This document shows positions 1 through 8,188 of a DNA stretch of 64,000 nt, one piece after another. Each line of letters begins with the position of its first letter. Position 1 is the first letter of the stretch. The translations under genes and the position numbers were made by a program. The notes beneath the pieces are model-generated. The model had not been told where the DNA came from and did no database searches. It was given only the letters and a program-made list of their open reading frames with translations. This DNA is from Frankiales bacterium (lineage in GTDB: Bacteria > Actinomycetota > Actinomycetes > Mycobacteriales > Geodermatophilaceae), in contig JAODNJ010000212.1 in the NCBI GenBank assembly GCA_025465155.1, positions 1-64,000 on the forward strand, written 5' to 3'.

Positions 1-69
1 TCCGACCGTCGGCGCGCCGTCCTGAGGCAGGCCGACCATCACGGCGGAGCGTCCGCATCTACGCCGCTC

Positions 70-1449
70 TCAGATCCCCATGGACAGCGGCATGAGCAGA
101 CCCGCGCGCGCGGCTAGGTCGCGCCCCAGTTCGCGGGACTCCGCGACGACGGCGCCGACGTCCACCGACACCAGGCCGCCCGGGTCGACGACGACGTCGC
201 CGTCCACCAGCACCCAATTCGGCTTCGGACCGCCTCCCGAGAGGATCAGGCTTGCCGGCGGGTTGAGCGCCGCGCCGTAGCGCGGTACCGCCATGTCGAA
301 CACCGCCAGGTCGGCTACCGCACCCGGGGTGAGCTCGCCCAGCCGCCCCCCGAGCCCGAGCGCCCGAGCACCGTTGCGCGTCCCCATGGACCACAGCTGG
401 CCCGTGCTGACCGCGGCCGGAGTCAGATACTTCGTACTGGACAGGAGGAAGCACTCGCGCATCTGGCCCAGCATGTCCACGGAGTCGTTGACCATCGGCC
501 CGTCCGTACCGAGGGCCACGTTCAGCCCGGAGGCCAGGAAGGCGCGCAGCGGCGCAGTCCCACCGGCAGTGAACGCGCCGCTCGACGGGCACGTGACGAC
601 CGAGGCCCCGGATTCCGACGCCGCCCGGATCTCGCTCTCGTCGATCCACACCGCATGGGCGAGGAGGGTGCGGTGCGTCAGAAGCCCATGCCTGGCCAGC
701 CACTGCACCTCGCCGCTGCCCTCGCGCAGCCGGAAATCGGACACGCTGCGGAAGAGCGTCCCGCCCGTGATGTGGTCGGAGACCGGCACCTCGAACCGGC
801 TGACGAGCTCAGCGGCATAGCCGGCGAGCTCGGCGTCCATCGCACCGACCTGGAGCCAGTGCTCCCCCGACTCGATCGCCAGGTTCACGCTGAACCGGTC
901 GTCCAGCCCGTGCGGGTACCGGGCCAGCAGGTGCTCGACCTGCGCCCGGTGCTCGGCCGACGGCCGCGCGGTCTTGGCGCGCAACTCCTTGCCGAAGAAC
1001 TGCCGGATACCTGTCCCCCGCGATACGTCCGCCAGCTGGTCGACGAGGGACGCCTCGACCTCCGTGACGGAGTGGTTGAAGAAGGACGTCGTCCCGGTGA
1101 GCAGCATGTCGGCCGCCGCCAGACGCATGGCAGCGAGGTAGTCCTCGGGGCGGAGCGCCTCGCCGGCGGGCAGCAGCACCTGGGTCACCCAGTCCTCGAG
1201 GTAGAGCCCCTCGGACACTCCCTTGAGCAGGTGGTACCAGTGGTGCTGGTGCATGTTGATGAGGCCGGGTGTCACCCAGCATCCCGAGGCGTCGACGACG
1301 TGGTCCACGTCGGCGTCTGAGGGGGCGTCGGACATGGGTCCGACCGCGGCGATGCGCGAGCCCTCCACGAGGACGAACCCGGAGGGGATCAGTGTGGCGG
1401 TGGCATCCATCGTGAGGATGCCACCGCCCTTCACCAGCGTGGTCGACAC
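70..1449 (-). CDS. ATZ/TRZ-type amidohydrolase (probable deaminase)
   Basis: Predicted metal-dependent hydrolase of 459 residues in the TIM-barrel amidohydrolase superfamily, closest in style to the ATZ/TRZ, guanine- and 8-oxoguanine-deaminase group. Seen: metal-binding HQH near residues 67-69 after the beta-sandwich segment, a later HAVW motif, and the LGTDG aspartate near residue 316. The family hydrolyses C-N bonds of aromatic or heterocyclic amines or chlorides; the substrate here is unknown. I place the start at the GTG at 1449, preceded by GAGG, because the coding signal begins there and the upstream DUF1989 gene stops at 1458. It is the last gene of the long minus-strand operon and a distant paralogue of the enzyme at 20975-22399. 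Each of the two sits in an operon with its own ABC importer. Confidence 0.85.
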   Translation of the reverse strand: MSTTLVKGGGILTMDATATLIPSGFVLVEGSRIAAVGPMSDAPSDADVDHVVDASGCWVTPGLINMHQHHWYHLLKGVSEGLYLEDWVTQVLLPAGEALRPEDYLAAMRLAAADMLLTGTTSFFNHSVTEVEASLVDQLADVSRGTGIRQFFGKELRAKTARPSAEHRAQVEHLLARYPHGLDDRFSVNLAIESGEHWLQVGAMDAELAGYAAELVSRFEVPVSDHITGGTLFRSVSDFRLREGSGEVQWLARHGLLTHRTLLAHAVWIDESEIRAASESGASVVTCPSSGAFTAGGTAPLRAFLASGLNVALGTDGPMVNDSVDMLGQMRECFLLSSTKYLTPAAVSTGQLWSMGTRNGARALGLGGRLGELTPGAVADLAVFDMAVPRYGAALNPPASLILSGGGPKPNWVLVDGDVVVDPGGLVSVDVGAVVAESRELGRDLAARAGLLMPLSMGI

Positions 1450-1457
1450 CGCGGTGC

Positions 1458-2411
1458 TCAGGCCTCGGCCGACTCGCGGGCCAGGTGCTTGGGGCCCTGC
1501 ATGTAGTTCTTGATCCACCAGTGGTGGAAGGCCCACCGCAGCGCCTCCGCCCGGTCCTTGCCGAAGCTTCCCGTCTGCACCAGGCCGTCGAGGAGCGCCG
1601 CGTCCTCGTCGGTCAACGCGACCGATACCTCCTCGAGTTCGATCGGCACGTTGATGAATTCCGAGACGTACGACGGGTCGCGGGTGAGCTCGCGGGTCGC
1701 CTTGACCTCCTTGACCCGGAACTGCTCCGGAGTGCGCTGGGTCTCCGTCGGGCGCATCTCCGGGCGTCGCTCGTGCTCCCGAAGCTCCTCGTCCGTGCCG
1801 GCATAGACGGCCAGACGGAGCGGCTTGTACTGGAAGTTGTTGGTGGCCATGACGTCCGCACCGCACACGTTGGCCACCATCAGGGTGTCGATCAGCGCCA
1901 GCAGCTCGACGTGGTCGCCCTTGCCAGAGACGTTCGGGCCGATGAAGGGCCGGCCGTCCTGGTCGATGCCCGTGTTCATGAAGAAGTTGAACGAGTCGTG
2001 CACGTCGTCGGACGTCAGGCCGTACTCGCGTTCCGCCTCGGCCAGCATGTCGTGGCAGTTGGCGTGCACTGGAAGCCCGTACTGGTAGTCGTAGAGCCAG
2101 GCGCTGCAGCGGCCGTACAGGATGTCGTTGTTGCCGACGGTGTCCGTCACGACGACGGCGATCGGCCGGTCTCGCGGTGGCGCGGACCAGAGGAACGCCC
2201 CGGTCGTCGGCCGCAGCCCGTGCACATGTCGGGTCCGTGCGGTGTGGAAGTGCTCCTTGTAGTCGCGGAGGTTGAAGCAGTTGAAGTCGGCGCACTGACC
2301 GCCGTCCTCCGTCTGCTCGATCCGGAGTACCTGACCCCGAAGCACCTCGAGCGCCTTGCCCGTGCCGGGCTGTATCACGGTCTCGTACAGCAGTTGTCTG
2401 TCCACGTTCAT
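1458..2411 (-). CDS. DUF1989 (urea carboxylase-associated) protein with RHH-like C-terminal tail
   Basis: 317 residues. Residues ~15-230 match the DUF1989 family, with the motifs GQCADFNCFN, TVGNNDILYGR and a conserved NFFMN. Members include urea-carboxylase-associated proteins and the two subunits of carboxyguanidine deiminase, so a hydrolase acting on a guanidino or urea-like compound is plausible but not shown. The tail from about residue 255 (VSVALTDEDAALLDGLV, then GKDRAEALRWA) is not part of the usual DUF1989 core. It resembles the separate 53-residue protein encoded just upstream at 2488-2649. ATG 2411 is annotated; a GTG at 2405 is better placed behind the GAGG sequence and may be the true start. 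A strong hairpin separates it from the upstream gene. Confidence 0.85.
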   Translation of the reverse strand: MNVDRQLLYETVIQPGTGKALEVLRGQVLRIEQTEDGGQCADFNCFNLRDYKEHFHTARTRHVHGLRPTTGAFLWSAPPRDRPIAVVVTDTVGNNDILYGRCSAWLYDYQYGLPVHANCHDMLAEAEREYGLTSDDVHDSFNFFMNTGIDQDGRPFIGPNVSGKGDHVELLALIDTLMVANVCGADVMATNNFQYKPLRLAVYAGTDEELREHERRPEMRPTETQRTPEQFRVKEVKATRELTRDPSYVSEFINVPIELEEVSVALTDEDAALLDGLVQTGSFGKDRAEALRWAFHHWWIKNYMQGPKHLARESAEA

Positions 2412-2437
2412 CCTCGACTCGTGTGGGGCCCGCCGGA

Positions 2438-2468
2438 CGCGGACCCGCGGGAGGACCGCGGGTCCGCG
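2438..2468 (-). promoter_or_regulatory. Intra-operon perfect hairpin
   Basis: Arms 2438-2450 (CGCGGACCCGCGG) and 2456-2468 pair perfectly over 13 bp around the 5-base loop GAGGA. It lies between the small RHH-like gene and the DUF1989 gene, just after the lipoprotein gene. No T-run follows on the minus strand, so it does not look like a classical terminator. An mRNA-stabilising or partial-termination element that keeps the binding protein more abundant than the enzymes is an inference. Confidence 0.6.
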
Positions 2469-2487
2469 CCAGGCGGGCGAGGGACGG

Positions 2488-2649
2488 CTATCGGCCGGAA
2501 CCGGCGCTCTGGCTCTGCTCCGCGGCGAACTCCCGCAGCGCCTGGAGGAGAACCTCCTCGCGGTTCTTGCCGGGGAACCGGGCCACGGTGTCGTCCAGCA
2601 GCTGGCGCTGCTGCTGGTTCAGCACTACATCCACGCGCTGTTCGTTCAT
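2488..2649 (-). CDS. 53-residue ribbon-helix-helix-like small protein
   Basis: Short reading frame with an ATG at 2649, 10 bp after the lipoprotein stop codon, ending in TAG at 2488. The protein starts MNEQRVDVVLNQQQRQLL and continues with GKNREEVLLQALREF. One beta strand plus two helices is the layout of CopG/MetJ/Arc-type ribbon-helix-helix proteins. The same spacing of V-x-V-x-L, LLD, GK-x-R-x-E and a final helix is found in the tail of the DUF1989 protein encoded next (about residues 262-300). It could be a small DNA-binding repressor, or a dimerisation partner of the enzyme through the shared fold. The family assignment is by eye; that it is a real gene is supported by its position and by the similarity. 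Confidence 0.7.
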   Translation of the reverse strand: MNEQRVDVVLNQQQRQLLDDTVARFPGKNREEVLLQALREFAAEQSQSAGSGR

Positions 2650-2659
2650 GTCAGCCCTC

Positions 2660-3664
2660 TCAGACCGGGGGCTTCCAGCCCTGGGGGGCCCGGATCGCGC
2701 TGAGGTCGACGCTGCTCATGGTGTCGGGGGTGATCGCCACGTTCGGGATCTCCACCTCGGTCTTGTCCGGCTTCTTGCCGGTCTTGACGGCGATCCCGAG
2801 CTTGACTGCCTCCCGCCCGATGAGGACCGGCTGGAGCGCCACGTCATAGTTCACGCAGCCGTCCTTCATGAGCTGCTCCGCCTGCTCGCCGAAGACGGCG
2901 GTGAGGACCATGGTCTTGCTGCACCGGTTCGCTGCCTGCACGGCCTTCCCGGCGCCGTCGCCGACCGTGTCGTCGGCCCCGTAGAGCAGATTCAGGTCCG
3001 GGTAGCGCTGCAGGAAGTCCGATGCGATCGACAGACCAGCCGAGATCGCCGGATCAGAGGTCTTCTCCGCGACGACGTTGATGCCGCTGCCGGCGATCTC
3101 CTGCTTGAAGCACTTGAGCCGCTCGGTCGACCAGAAGGCACCCGCGGGGCCGGCCAGCACGCCGATGTTGCCGCCCTGGGGGAGAAGCTTCTTGGCTCCG
3201 GTCGCCAGGTCCTTGCCGACGGTGCAGTGCGGGGCGGAGACCGAGCCCTGCGCGCCCGGCGCCGGGTCACCGGCCCCCAGCGTCACGAGGCCCTGGCTGA
3301 CGGCCTGCTGTATCGGTCCCTGGGTCGCCGTGGGATCCGCCGGGTCCACCAGCAGAATGTCGACCTTCTTGGCGGTCAGCGTCTGGATCTGGTTGACCTG
3401 CTGGTCGACGTTGCTGTAACTGCCGGCCGACAGGATGGTCACCTTGTACCCGGCCTTCTTGGCCTGGTCCTCGATGCCGTAGAGCATGGCGGTGAAGAAC
3501 GGCCCCTCCACCGTGGGGACGGACACACCGATCGTGCCACCGGAGGACGACGAGCCCCCGGATGAGGACCCCCCGCCGGACGACGACGTGCCGCAGGACG
3601 TGAGCGCGACGACGCCGGCGAGCCCCAGCGGCACGACGACGCGCAGTCTTCCTTTCGCGATCAT
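2660..3664 (-). CDS. Ribose-type ABC transporter substrate-binding lipoprotein
   Basis: 334 residues, family of periplasmic binding protein type 1 (RbsB-like). The N-terminus has basic residues, a hydrophobic stretch and the lipobox LTSC with the lipidated cysteine at about residue 24. A Ser/Gly-rich linker follows, then the binding domain starting TIGVSVPTVEGPFF. It would be anchored outside the membrane and deliver ligand to the permease and ATPase encoded upstream. The start at 3664 is chosen because the signal peptide begins there and AGAAAGG-like sequence lies upstream. Genes of this family bind sugars, but the surrounding amidohydrolase genes suggest a nitrogenous ligand here (inference). 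Confidence 0.9.
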   Translation of the reverse strand: MIAKGRLRVVVPLGLAGVVALTSCGTSSSGGGSSSGGSSSSGGTIGVSVPTVEGPFFTAMLYGIEDQAKKAGYKVTILSAGSYSNVDQQVNQIQTLTAKKVDILLVDPADPTATQGPIQQAVSQGLVTLGAGDPAPGAQGSVSAPHCTVGKDLATGAKKLLPQGGNIGVLAGPAGAFWSTERLKCFKQEIAGSGINVVAEKTSDPAISAGLSIASDFLQRYPDLNLLYGADDTVGDGAGKAVQAANRCSKTMVLTAVFGEQAEQLMKDGCVNYDVALQPVLIGREAVKLGIAVKTGKKPDKTEVEIPNVAITPDTMSSVDLSAIRAPQGWKPPV

Positions 3665-3725
3665 CTGACTCGAACCTTTCTTTCGTCTGGGAGTTCCGAG
3701 CACCACAGAGAGATCCGGTCGGCTG

Positions 3726-4751
3726 TCAGGCGGCCTCACCTCGTGTCCGCCACTTCCTGCCGAGGTACTGGTCCCAGGCGATGGCGGCCACCATGGCGAC
3801 GCCGATCACCATCAGCTGGGTGTAGGAGGAGACGCCGAGCAGATTCAGGCCGTTCGAGAGGATGCTCACGAAGACGACGCCGACGGCGACGCCGATCATG
3901 CTGCCGCGCCCGCCGAACAGGGAGACGCCGCCCAGGACGACGGCCGCTACAGACTGGAGCGCGAGGTCGCTGCCGAGTGTCGGCTGGCCGGACGCCACCC
4001 GTGCCGTCAGGATCAGGCCGCCCACCGCGGCCAGCAGCGCGCAGATCATGTATGCCGCGACCGCGGTGCCGCGGACGTTGATGCCGGACAGCCTGGCCGC
4101 CTCGCTGTTGCCGCCGGCGGCGTAGATGTAACGACCCAGCCGGGACACCCGCAGCACCAGATAGGCGATGATCAACAGCGCGATCGCGATCAGGACCGGC
4201 AGGGGGAAGCCGGCGAACCGCTTGTATGCCAGCGACGTGAACGACACCGGCAGTCCGGTCAACGGCGTGCCACCGCTGAGGTTGAGCGCGACTCCGGAGG
4301 CGACCGACAGCATGGCGAGGGTGGCGATGAACGGTGCCACCCGCAGCCGCGTCACCACCAACCCGTTCACCAGCCCGATCACCAGGCCCGCCAGCAGCCC
4401 GAACGCGATCCCGGCCCACCAACCCTGGTCGCGGAACCCCATCGCGCACACCACGCTCACCAGCGCGGCGGTCGAGCCCACCGAGAGGTCGAGGCCCGCG
4501 GTGAGGATGACGAAGGTCTGCCCGCACGCCACGCACGCCAGCGCAGCCGCCTGCAGTCCGACGTTCTGGAAATTGCTGGTGGACAGGAAGACGTCCGACT
4601 TGATCGCGAAGACGACGATCATGACGAGAACGGCGACAGGCAGGCCGATCTGCCGCGGGTCGACCCGGGAGAGCCTCCTCAGCACCTCCGGCCTCGCCGA
4701 GGACACCGGCACCTCGGGACGGACGGTCGTCCCGGTGGCTGGATCACTCAT
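3726..4751 (-). CDS. Ribose-type ABC transporter permease
   Basis: 341-residue integral membrane protein of the RbsC-like permease family (BPD_transp_2). Multiple hydrophobic segments, and the family motifs GLDLSVGSTAALVS and AVVLGGVSLFGGRGS, are visible. Its ATG overlaps the end of the ATPase gene by 8 bp, so the two are probably translated together. It forms the membrane channel for the ligand bound by the lipoprotein encoded at 2660-3664. Confidence 0.92.
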   Translation of the reverse strand: MSDPATGTTVRPEVPVSSARPEVLRRLSRVDPRQIGLPVAVLVMIVVFAIKSDVFLSTSNFQNVGLQAAALACVACGQTFVILTAGLDLSVGSTAALVSVVCAMGFRDQGWWAGIAFGLLAGLVIGLVNGLVVTRLRVAPFIATLAMLSVASGVALNLSGGTPLTGLPVSFTSLAYKRFAGFPLPVLIAIALLIIAYLVLRVSRLGRYIYAAGGNSEAARLSGINVRGTAVAAYMICALLAAVGGLILTARVASGQPTLGSDLALQSVAAVVLGGVSLFGGRGSMIGVAVGVVFVSILSNGLNLLGVSSYTQLMVIGVAMVAAIAWDQYLGRKWRTRGEAA

Positions 4752-6270
4752 GGCGCGCACCCGTTGCCTCTCGCTTACGGAATGCCGCGAAGGCCGCGGC
4801 GAGCAGTTCTGACTCGGAGAAGTCGACGGCGTCGAACTCGCCCTGGACCCGCCCGCCTGACATGACGATGGCCCGGTGCGCGACATTCATGATCTCTGGG
4901 AGCTCCGAGGAGACGAGGATGATCGGCACGCCTTGGGCCGCCAGGTTCTGGATGAGGTCGTAGATTTCGAACTTCGCGCCCACGTCGACCCCACGCGTCG
5001 GCTCGTCGAAGATCAACAGCTTCGCGCGGGACACCAGTCCCTTGGCGATGAGCACCTTCTGCTGATTGCCACCGGAGAGGTTGGCCGTGGCGCGGTCCAG
5101 GTCGCCGCGCACGCCGACCCGCTGGCCCATCTCCGTGGTCATGCCGCGCACCTTGCGGCCCCGCACGATCCCGTTGCGCGAGAACAGCTTCAGCGTGGGC
5201 ATCACCATGTTCTCGCGGGACGACAGCTGAAGGACCAGGCCCTCTTCCTTGCGGTCCTCCGGCAGGTAGGAGATGCCGGCCGCGATGGCGTCCCGCGGTG
5301 ACCGGACCGACAGCCGCCGTCCCTCGAGCTCGATCTCGCCGTCATCGAGCGGATCGGCTCCGACGATGGCCCGCATCACCTCGGTGCGGCCGGCCCCGAT
5401 GAGCCCGGAGAAACCGACGATCTCGCCCCGCCGAACCTCGAACGACACGTCCTCGAAGGCGCCCCTACGGGTGAGACCGGTGGCTCGGAACGCCACGTCC
5501 CCCACGGTCTTCGACCGCGGCGGGAACAGACTGTCGACCCGCCGGCCGGTCATGTGTTCGATCATCCGGCTCGTCGAGAGCTCGGTGGCCGGGACCGTGA
5601 CGACGTTCCGACCGCCGCGGAGCACGGTCACGCGGTCGGCGATCTGCATGACCTCGTCGAGCCGGTGGGAGACGAAAAGGATCGCCCGTCCTTCGTCCCG
5701 GAGCTGACGGATGATCTGCAGGAGCCGGGCGGTGTCCCGATGCGGCAGCGAGGACGTCGGCTCGTCCATGATGATCACCGGCGCGTCCAGCGTCAGCGCG
5801 CGGGCGATCTCGATGAGCTGCTTCTGCCCCGTCGACAGCCGGCCGGCGTCGGCCCTGACCGGGATCTCCTGTGCGCCGAGGCGGTCGAGCGCCTCGCGCG
5901 CGATCGCCTCGGCACGACGGGCCGACAAGAGTGCGCCCATCCCCGGTCGGCCCGGCTCGCTCCCGAGCACGACATTGGCAGCCACGCTGAGCCAGGGCTG
6001 GATCGAGAGCTCCTGGAAGATCGTGGCGATGCCGTGCTTCTTGGCGGCGGCGGGAGTCCCGAGGTGTACCTCGCGGCCGTTCATCGCCACCTGCCCGGAG
6101 TCCGGCCGGGCGGCACCCGACAGGATGCTGATCAGCGTGGACTTACCCGCGCCATTCTCACCGACGAGGGCGTGCACCTCGCCGGGCAGCAGCGCCAGCG
6201 AGACCTCGTCCAGGGCCTTGACCCCGGGAAAGGTCCTGCTGACGGTCCGGGCCTCGAGCACTGCGGGCAT
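4744..6270 (-). CDS. Ribose-type ABC transporter ATPase (two ABC domains)
   Basis: 508 residues with two nucleotide-binding domains in tandem, the usual length for RbsA/MglA-type proteins. First half: Walker A GENGAGKST, signature LSTGQKQ, Walker B VIIMDEPTSSL. Second half: degenerate Walker A (GLIGAGRTEV), signature LSGGNQQK, Walker B LLIFDEPTRGVD. An intact first site with a degenerate second P-loop is normal for the family. It energises import with the permease (overlapping gene) and the lipoprotein. It lies 6 bp after the RidA gene and belongs to the same operon. Confidence 0.93.
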   Translation of the reverse strand: MPAVLEARTVSRTFPGVKALDEVSLALLPGEVHALVGENGAGKSTLISILSGAARPDSGQVAMNGREVHLGTPAAAKKHGIATIFQELSIQPWLSVAANVVLGSEPGRPGMGALLSARRAEAIAREALDRLGAQEIPVRADAGRLSTGQKQLIEIARALTLDAPVIIMDEPTSSLPHRDTARLLQIIRQLRDEGRAILFVSHRLDEVMQIADRVTVLRGGRNVVTVPATELSTSRMIEHMTGRRVDSLFPPRSKTVGDVAFRATGLTRRGAFEDVSFEVRRGEIVGFSGLIGAGRTEVMRAIVGADPLDDGEIELEGRRLSVRSPRDAIAAGISYLPEDRKEEGLVLQLSSRENMVMPTLKLFSRNGIVRGRKVRGMTTEMGQRVGVRGDLDRATANLSGGNQQKVLIAKGLVSRAKLLIFDEPTRGVDVGAKFEIYDLIQNLAAQGVPIILVSSELPEIMNVAHRAIVMSGGRVQGEFDAVDFSESELLAAAFAAFRKREATGARHE

Positions 6271-6276
6271 CGGGGC

Positions 6277-6741
6277 CTACTCCCGACCCGGGATGTACGC
6301 GACCGCCTGGACCTCGAGCCGGGTCAGCCGGTTGGGCAGCAGTTCGGTGACCTGTACGCAGGTGCTCGCGGGCGGCACGCGGAAGAACTTCGCGCGGATC
6401 CGGCTGTAGACGGGGTAGTCCCGCAGGTCCGTGAAGTACTGCGTCACGTTGACGAGGTCGTCGAGCGTCCCGCCTGCGGTCTGGACCGTACGGCGCAGCG
6501 CGTCGAGGACGTACCAGGACTGGGCCGCGATCGGACCCTCGTGCTCGTCGGTCGACATCTCGCCGATCTGACCGGCCTCCGAACGCGCATGCTCGGGAAT
6601 GTCGGCGTAGCCGTTGATCACGCGGCCGGCCGCCGGGTCGGCGGCGATGATCCCGGCGAAGTACACGAGGTCACCCGCACGCCGGTACGGGGCATAGCCC
6701 GCGAGCGGCTTGGCGACGTCCTGGCTGGAGTCGACAGTCAT
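6277..6741 (-). CDS. RidA family (YjgF/UK114) protein
   Basis: 154 residues with the RidA-type fold signature: AGDLVYFAGII near the start, VLDALRRTVQTAGGTLDDLVNVTQYFTDL in the middle (residues ~78-107), and LTRLEVQAVAYIP at the C-terminus. RidA proteins hydrolyse reactive enamine/imine intermediates; relatives such as RutC sit in pyrimidine and other N-heterocycle catabolic operons. Position between the transporter and a hydantoinase-like gene suggests it clears an enamine or aminoacrylate-type intermediate of this pathway (inference). GGGAG stands ahead of the ATG at 6741. Confidence 0.9.
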   Translation of the reverse strand: MTVDSSQDVAKPLAGYAPYRRAGDLVYFAGIIAADPAAGRVINGYADIPEHARSEAGQIGEMSTDEHEGPIAAQSWYVLDALRRTVQTAGGTLDDLVNVTQYFTDLRDYPVYSRIRAKFFRVPPASTCVQVTELLPNRLTRLEVQAVAYIPGRE

Positions 6742-6817
6742 CGGTGGTCTCCCGTCGTGGGTGGGATGGGGCTGGGGCGGCTTCGCCGCCGCGGGATCGT
6801 GGGGCCTGCCGGTCGGG

Positions 6818-8179
6818 TCATGCAGGGGCGCGCAGAGCGCCGGCGCCGGCGCGGAACCGGCCGGTGCGCTCGTCGACGGGCTTGCCGCTCTCGGCGACCA
6901 GCTGGCCCCGGAGGTAGGTGCGCACCACCTGCCCAGTGACCTCCCGGCCGTCGAAGGGGGTCCAGCCGGCCTTCGACAGGACGTCGCTGTTGCGCAGGGT
7001 GCGCCGGGCCGCCGGGTCGACGAGCGCGATGTCGGCGTCCGCCCCCACGGCGAGCCGCCCCTTGCGCGGCCAGAGGCCGTAGAGCCGGGCGGGGTTCTCG
7101 CTGTAGACGCGGGCCACGTCCTCGTAGGCCAGGTGGCCGCGGCCGGCGGCGTCGAGGAGAAGTGCCATCGTGCTGTCCAGGCCGGGGAGCCCGAAGTGCA
7201 CGTTCCAGATGTCGCCGGCGCGCTTCTGCTCGAGCGTCGAGGGCGCGTGGTCGGTGGACATGTGGGTGAGTGAGCCGTCGCGGAGCAGGCGCCACATCTG
7301 CGCCTCGTCCTCGTCGGTCCTCGCCCGGGCCGGCGGCGTGAATTTCCGGAGCGGGCCGTGCTCGTGGACCTCGTCCTCCCGCAGGAGGAAGTACTGGGGG
7401 CAGCCCTCGGCCGCCAGGGCCGCGCCGCGCGCCCGCTCGGCGGACACGTACTGAGCGACCTCGGGGTTGCTGACGTGGGCCACGGTCGCGCGGGCGCCGG
7501 TGCGCCGGACGAGCAGCGCCGCGACCGCGGCCGCGACCAGCTCGGCGTCCCGGTTGCGCCAGTCGATCAGGAGGGCGTTGTCGGAGCGGCCCTCGTGCTT
7601 GAGGAGGGCCTCGGCGGCGCCGGTCAGGGACTCGTCCTCGCAGTGCAGCAGGCTGACCGCACCGGCCGACGCGGTCCCCTCCAGGTGGCGCTTGAGGTCG
7701 GCGGCGTCATGGCCGGGGATGCCGTGCGTCGTGCAGGTGAAGACCTTGAAGAAGGAGACGCCGGCCGTCCACAGCGCGGCGACCTCCTGCGTGAGCCCGG
7801 GCCACGCGTGAGCGGCCAGGCCGTAGTCGACGTTCGACCGACCCTCCAGGTAGCCGAGCTTGTCCCGGAGGTCGTCGACGGTCCTGACCGGCTGGCCGTG
7901 GCTGTGCTCGATGATCGTCGTCACCCCGGAGGCGGCGGCCGCGCTCGTCCCCGTGGGGAAGTCCTCGCGTTCGGGGCTGCCCGGGTCCATCAGGTGCACG
8001 TGCGTGTCCACGCCTCCGGGGAGCAGGAGCAGCCCGGTGGCATCCACGGTGCTCCGGGCCGACGGCAGGTCCGGGCCGAGGTAGCGGATGACCCCGTCCG
8101 CGACGGCGAGGTTGGCCGGCCGACGCCCCTCGGGCACGACGACCGTTCCCCCGGCGATGACGAGATCTGCGGCAGGCAT
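6818..8179 (-). CDS. Hydantoinase/allantoinase-like cyclic amidohydrolase
   Basis: 453 residues, cyclic amidohydrolase family (dihydropyrimidinase, hydantoinase, allantoinase, dihydroorotase). Seen: HVH metal motif at residues 60-62 (DTHVHLMDPG), the probable carboxylated lysine in FFKVF (Lys145), later metal ligands in LLHCEDE and VAHVSN, and the catalytic-type aspartate in STDHAPS. All metal-site residues appear present, so it should be active. It opens cyclic amide or ureide rings; the allantoinase-like HLMDPG motif hints at a hydantoin or ureide, but the exact substrate is not readable. AGGAG precedes the ATG. It lies 9 bp after the aldehyde dehydrogenase gene. Confidence 0.88.
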   Translation of the reverse strand: MPAADLVIAGGTVVVPEGRRPANLAVADGVIRYLGPDLPSARSTVDATGLLLLPGGVDTHVHLMDPGSPEREDFPTGTSAAAASGVTTIIEHSHGQPVRTVDDLRDKLGYLEGRSNVDYGLAAHAWPGLTQEVAALWTAGVSFFKVFTCTTHGIPGHDAADLKRHLEGTASAGAVSLLHCEDESLTGAAEALLKHEGRSDNALLIDWRNRDAELVAAAVAALLVRRTGARATVAHVSNPEVAQYVSAERARGAALAAEGCPQYFLLREDEVHEHGPLRKFTPPARARTDEDEAQMWRLLRDGSLTHMSTDHAPSTLEQKRAGDIWNVHFGLPGLDSTMALLLDAAGRGHLAYEDVARVYSENPARLYGLWPRKGRLAVGADADIALVDPAARRTLRNSDVLSKAGWTPFDGREVTGQVVRTYLRGQLVAESGKPVDERTGRFRAGAGALRAPA

Positions 8180-8188
8180 TTCTCTCTC

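Noticed and set aside
1-69. Possible start of another minus-strand gene (ATG at 39, encoding MVGLPQDGAPTVG)
   Set aside because: Only 13 codons are inside the window and there is no clear ribosome site.
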